This document shows, piece by piece, positions 61,901-64,000 of a DNA stretch of 64,000 bases (position 1 is its first letter; the number at the start of each line of letters is the position of its first letter). The stretch comes from Leptospira noumeaensis. Lineage in GTDB: Bacteria > Spirochaetota > Leptospiria > Leptospirales > Leptospiraceae. The translations under genes and the position numbers were made by a program. The stretch covers positions 62,001 to 126,000 of the forward strand of contig NZ_RQFK01000009.1 of the NCBI RefSeq assembly GCF_004770765.1, given 5' to 3'. The notes under the pieces are model-generated. The model had not been told where the DNA came from and did no database searches. It was given only the letters and a program-made list of their open reading frames with translations.

Positions 61901-63919
61901 GGTGCCTTGGAGTTTTACCTCCAACTCCGGAGCGGAAAAGTTGGCAACTTAAACGCTAAAAATGAACTTAGATCTAAAACAGAAACTAAAGAAGATCCTT
62001 TTTTGCAAGCCTATCGTTTGGGAACTTTATACATCCAAAATTATATGTTTTACGAAGCAGAATCGGAAACGAATAAACTCGCCAAACTTGCTAAAACACC
62101 GAAAGAGAAAACAGTTGTAAAAAATCGATTTTTGGAATTGTATTTTCACAAAGGATTTTTGTTAGGTGATAAAGATATTTATTTAACACCTCTAACATCC
62201 ACCTCTGCTTATAACTACGGATTTAAAAAAGATTGGAAAAACTTTGATGAAAAAGTTCTGTCTCGGGATTTTACAAAGTTTGGATACGCAGATTCCATTT
62301 ACGACTCTTACCGGTTACGATTGTATGCGGCATGGAAAGAACAAATCCAAACAGGTTATTTTGAGCCAATGTCGTTAACACCTGAATATTTAACCAGCGG
62401 CGAGTCAGTCATTACTAAACTTTCCCATCTGAATAAAACTTTGTTATATCATTTACTTTTGACTTCGATTCCATTCCAAAAAAATCAGGAAGTAAATTCT
62501 TTGATTGAACTTTTGGTAACAGAAGAACTAAAAGAAGGCAGAAATTATAGGGCTTTATTTTTCCGTTTGGAGTTAGCTAAGGCTTTGTTGCTTCGTGGCG
62601 AATCAGAGATGGCAGACTCTTTGGTTTCTAAAATCCAAACGATGGATAAGAACTTAGGCGGGGGAAATCGATTTTGGCAAGAAAGATGGGACGATTTTAA
62701 GTGGAAACAGGAGTTTCTTAAAAACCAAACCTCTAATTCTTCACATTCGAATCCTTTTTTGAAATTGTTTCAAATGGCGAAATCCAAAAAACCAGAAGAA
62801 TATATTTCTCTATTAAATGAGTTTAACAAAAAAAATCGAGGGGAGTATTTAAGCCCTGAACTAAAAGAGGAATATGAATTTTTATTCCATTTCCTTTTGC
62901 AACAAAGTTTGGAAAAAAACAGTTCTGAAAGTTTTTTTGATTTAGCTGTGGCTCGGGAAATCTTTCGTTTTACCTCTGAACGTTTTTCTAATACTGAAAT
63001 GTATGTTAAACACCTCCCGAACTTCGAAGTTTATTCAGAAAGATTAAAAAAGAAGATGGTCGGTAAACAAGAGTTCCATGGTCTATTTGATCTGGGTAAA
63101 AAAACATACCTTTTAAGTTTTGCTTCTGGAAAATCTCTCGGTCGGGAGATGTTTGCAGATAACAAATCGATTTATAGAGAATCCGTTCGTTATTTCCGAT
63201 CGGCTGAATCGGGTAACCAAGAAGTGATTTTAAGAGAATCACTTGCCGACAAATACAGAACTAGTTTGCGATTGAACAAATCGAATCGTCACTATATCTA
63301 TAGTGCTGGAATCCATTCTGTTGTTCCTATGGTTTTACCAGACACGGAATATTATGGGGTCTCGTCTGTATCAGATTTTCTCTCCAACCCATCGATCAAG
63401 TTTAGTTCAATTGCTCCCAAAAAACCAGATGTTTCCGTGGTTGGTTGGAAGTCTTCTTTAGAGAATGAAATTAATGCCGGACTTCTTGTTTGGGAAACCA
63501 CCGGAAAAAAAGAGGGCTTCTCTCCATATAGCGTTAATTATGCGGAAATTGGCTGGTGCCAAAACGATTGTCTGTGTATCGGAGATAGACCTTTATTGGA
63601 TGGATCTGCAAAGGTCGATACTTTGACTACTTTATATGCAAACCAAAAAATAGGAACATCGGCGCAGTATACAAATGATTTTAGTGGAGTGGCATATTAC
63701 CTGGGCCGGGAAAATTCTGGACTTTTTGTTTTACATTCGGGAATCCAACCGGGTGTTCACAATTTGTTCTTTTTGAAACAGTTTTTGTTAGCTAGTGATT
63801 TGCCAAAACCATTACATGTTCGTTTGGTGGAAGGAAAAGAAGCGGCTAGAAACTCGGCAATTGATGACCGCTTTTGGATTGGTTATAAACTTTATACCTC
63901 AGCCTTGATTGAGGACTAA
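55976..63919 (+). CDS. giant lipoprotein: PD40 propeller, TPR array, degenerate CHAT-like C-terminus
   Basis: 2647 residues from ATG 55976, chosen over ATG 55961 because GGGAGAAG precedes it, it overlaps the previous stop as ATGA, and the signal peptide then starts directly. Lipobox FSSC (Cys22). Residues ~55-365 hold TolB/PD40-type blades (KPSISPNGKYLVFVSEE, DPVWSPDGNTIYFISDRF, SPYVSSDGNFIYFIS) with one EF-hand-like loop DTNKNGKLDERD. Residues ~380-1600 are helical TPR repeats (for example FNYGKSLIYQGQYKKASEQF). A middle region and the last ~350 residues resemble CHAT caspase-like domains (HYIYSAGIHSVVPMVLP, then DDRFWIGYKLYTS at the end), but without an evident His-Cys pair. Outer-membrane or periplasmic scaffold; function unknown. 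Confidence 0.85.
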   Translation: MKPMIRFPFLLVLCCSFFFSSCVLFQKNVKMTNVDFDYSAISKNYFSPTQSKPFPLTVQRGNNLYSSTTKDGRYLFYATDQKGNFDIWFRDLQSSVVVPVTNHPFSETKPSISPNGKYLVFVSEEFDSEGDLILLPMDTEEWTRELLKGNRYIDDSFINLTNKPDKKGEYTKGIIDTDPVWSPDGNTIYFISDRFTPGLPNLCEMKLENPNQITAVTSKGATSPYVSSDGNFIYFISYFEDPKGEVYHINLKTSEIQRITKNDYLDFSPTVDSKSKNLYYASIRKDTNKNGKLDERDHSILVMMNLTTGEERILSSGETSNFDVRYSNFNGGSILFSASYFNAINIYFIPENGAIPKQTKIREQYQYAKTFSSGQSLESYFLALDSVELFYSDDPLFPVYSARVAILKYLSLIRVGKREEARLFLETYRHKVGVEKNLFALTLVKWQEAKQTGKKFDFLSEIHAHPSLEWTKDAEAMLYHLYADELEAEKKITPAFESLKFVYDKFPDYHQIDEIKRRLGGYEFKPNSMVLSKLYQEMILGWEKEKTRYLSSPSVPFSNDQKRDLRYLLEDVVQKISENRNSESLTSYVNSLLLDPEVNQIPQYVITLKYLKAKALSDVRKFNESNEVLDSIIPIPIQIDLEPPGKQSVFEIPAYIAAYKSPILLRANLLKYYNQKATGNTSDALRNLKIYLEFYDPILGVDLGAEDIQSAFFYFENKAVEFERIGDLLQSSFHYFFNNQNMFLVKTRNLYLDSLYKEYAIYYQRKMVDTIFLYGKKIREEEERALLNQLNILSKDKLNVVGNLSGLTSLVTDNELLRGVVDIKDFEKIEVLSEKALSWTELYYKQAVPRARPYLDLATLYGYSYYLINKYVTFESYYYATGTMTDVRKAEILENFKRAELELRWIIYADPTHYDAYQLLGWLYQYVDLIKMQKNPKSGEIDSEVYETLYKKYFPDKNLEANIELYNQILVFLGEDYGDRKVVSDLNLNLGNNYFLLSNFPKANESYRKVEDVSLYLSVKNQFEGYKQEAIYRFNYGKSLIYQGQYKKASEQFAKSIDIYFKNEYYQSVNSYASEPNSMTLGQLNAIRSKLALLFSLKGLSELEFGNFEEAIASFQTGIAYNKDVKFISPVNLANYLAIAFQKSGRFRDSYQMLNLAEQEYNSNRPSLLQRFRKWTFWDVVFGHDLRVIGDGRFPGEFPNDFKYLLTLGIRIENHIEQEEYSAALSEIKTRNELIASKDLDNTIIGKNILAKSRQVEAQIYQRSQLQLEAVQHYNELAELLFENPSNKGFEKLFQNYAHSVFSLQESAEFNLDTKENLLNQFLKNLNLWKDRNLSNCLEKKEICENEFRVNNPKFDIVYGTSLYYSSLLLEEQGKDFQQTLAKVVELLENPGLVDPRAVGLSTDPISRQMRVRMGLNLYSVYMKLGDFPMAEKKWKETSELAYEFRLDEEMFWANAQRFKWEKSRSLSQNNSNYLSYGKEAIQTYQNNLSVRLFSPKHRLINFLESYSEAELNSLELKGLVNHWENFRSLELFRDLVSAQFEFEDSKLNLYYQDLVKWVKAYRKLTFSITDKTLKRESVTSILKQQTNEIQNLDGILNKLKEVSPERSAFLEPKRQALEQFSNGWIGLYPTNQSFYFLYISQGKLKKEICEPTTEIHLCLPKLTDQTPTLQILGTRANGNLVKSVIGGYRNSDIFPTLIFDRTHSGLFSERNERRLKWVTVYGDLDKKEKSSNLRHLPTGNLGIYLYDTDYLVTNRSIDKQTSLFGDEKSQILPLREIFQGNGSEISVIGLNESNFNTSKQWNLLGKVYEVLRSKRIQNIVSYPLNANVDNASLKLSQFAKDKDRLLIGNWKEYSISKDGLGKKANELIESGFLKEKSKDFVDAYESYYTASTLLEDDDSYLPSLELKLAKLKTEIFPNVPRRSIFQPLWTKYANSNFQNQVRYEYLVSCLSSKDKEECKYNSSDFIGEEKDSYLGALEFYLQLRSGKVGNLNAKNELRSKTETKEDPFLQAYRLGTLYIQNYMFYEAESETNKLAKLAKTPKEKTVVKNRFLELYFHKGFLLGDKDIYLTPLTSTSAYNYGFKKDWKNFDEKVLSRDFTKFGYADSIYDSYRLRLYAAWKEQIQTGYFEPMSLTPEYLTSGESVITKLSHLNKTLLYHLLLTSIPFQKNQEVNSLIELLVTEELKEGRNYRALFFRLELAKALLLRGESEMADSLVSKIQTMDKNLGGGNRFWQERWDDFKWKQEFLKNQTSNSSHSNPFLKLFQMAKSKKPEEYISLLNEFNKKNRGEYLSPELKEEYEFLFHFLLQQSLEKNSSESFFDLAVAREIFRFTSERFSNTEMYVKHLPNFEVYSERLKKKMVGKQEFHGLFDLGKKTYLLSFASGKSLGREMFADNKSIYRESVRYFRSAESGNQEVILRESLADKYRTSLRLNKSNRHYIYSAGIHSVVPMVLPDTEYYGVSSVSDFLSNPSIKFSSIAPKKPDVSVVGWKSSLENEINAGLLVWETTGKKEGFSPYSVNYAEIGWCQNDCLCIGDRPLLDGSAKVDTLTTLYANQKIGTSAQYTNDFSGVAYYLGRENSGLFVLHSGIQPGVHNLFFLKQFLLASDLPKPLHVRLVEGKEAARNSAIDDRFWIGYKLYTSALIED

Positions 63920-64000
63920 GGTTTTTTGTTTAAGAACTGTTCTCTCGATTCTGGCGGTAGATCAAAGAGGTTTTTTACCAGTTTATGAAATTCGGGAAAG
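63916..64000 (-). CDS. C-terminus of a convergent gene (partial)
   Basis: On the minus strand an open frame enters at 64000 and ends at TAG 63918-63916, reading FPEFHKLVKNL then FDLPPESREQFLNKKP. Only 27 codons are visible. Tail-to-tail overlap with the giant gene by 4 bp fits the density of the window. No function can be given. Confidence 0.5.
   Translation of the reverse strand, partial: FPEFHKLVKNLFDLPPESREQFLNKKP

Overview
The window looks like part of a Leptospira chromosome, probably a saprophytic or other non-model species. Evidence: 5S rRNA genes that stand alone, unlinked to 16S/23S; moderately AT-rich coding DNA; many lipoproteins with loose spirochaetal lipoboxes; a DUF1554-like lipoprotein; long lineage-specific hypothetical proteins. 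No tRNA, CRISPR array, complete insertion sequence, prophage or replication origin was recognised. Species and all family names rest on reading the sequence, not on a database search.

Layout. 1-4 kb: tandem secreted alpha/beta hydrolases and a membrane histidine kinase, all on the minus strand. 4-10 kb, plus strand: a lytic transglycosylase, a membrane-anchored unknown, a penicillin-acylase-type Ntn hydrolase and a TPR protein. 10-15 kb: a large PilZ-like unknown (minus), then a crotonase-fold enzyme, an FNR-type regulator with four candidate cluster cysteines, and a rhomboid protease with a cysteine-rich tail. 15-18 kb: hisB-hisH-hisA followed directly by a VKOR-DsbA fusion. 18-23 kb (minus): a NeuB-like synthase and the operon ubiB-feoA-feoB. 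23-25 kb: an orphan helicase-associated domain protein. 25-30 kb: a true lipase with its dedicated foldase, lnt overlapping the foldase gene, and a divergent TetR gene with a palindrome between. 30-35.6 kb: glycyl-tRNA synthetase plus GNAT, a polytopic protein ending in a TonB-like domain, and a PrsW-type protease.

35.7-45.5 kb is the accessory part. Two 5S rRNA genes, identical over 120 nt and about 9.4 kb apart in direct orientation, are each followed by the same ~330-bp block holding two copies of a structured repeat. The stems of these repeats carry compensatory base changes between copies. Between them lie small lipoproteins, a TetR gene with a 23-bp perfect palindrome, a CrtI-like flavoenzyme, a matching 2Fe-2S reductase and two probable outer-membrane barrels. 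The second block is followed by a lipoprotein gene broken by one in-frame TGA.

46-51 kb holds a hybrid histidine kinase, a divergent Nramp-like transporter and an NhaC antiporter. 51.1-63.9 kb looks like one operon: a protein with a sigma-region-4-like HTH, a STAS anti-sigma antagonist, a 1011-residue AsmA-like protein, a DUF1318/YdbL-like lipoprotein, and a ~2650-residue lipoprotein with a PD40 propeller, TPR repeats and a degenerate CHAT-like C-terminus. It recalls the proteobacterial YdbH-YnbE-YdbL envelope system with extra parts, and is my best candidate for an undescribed system.
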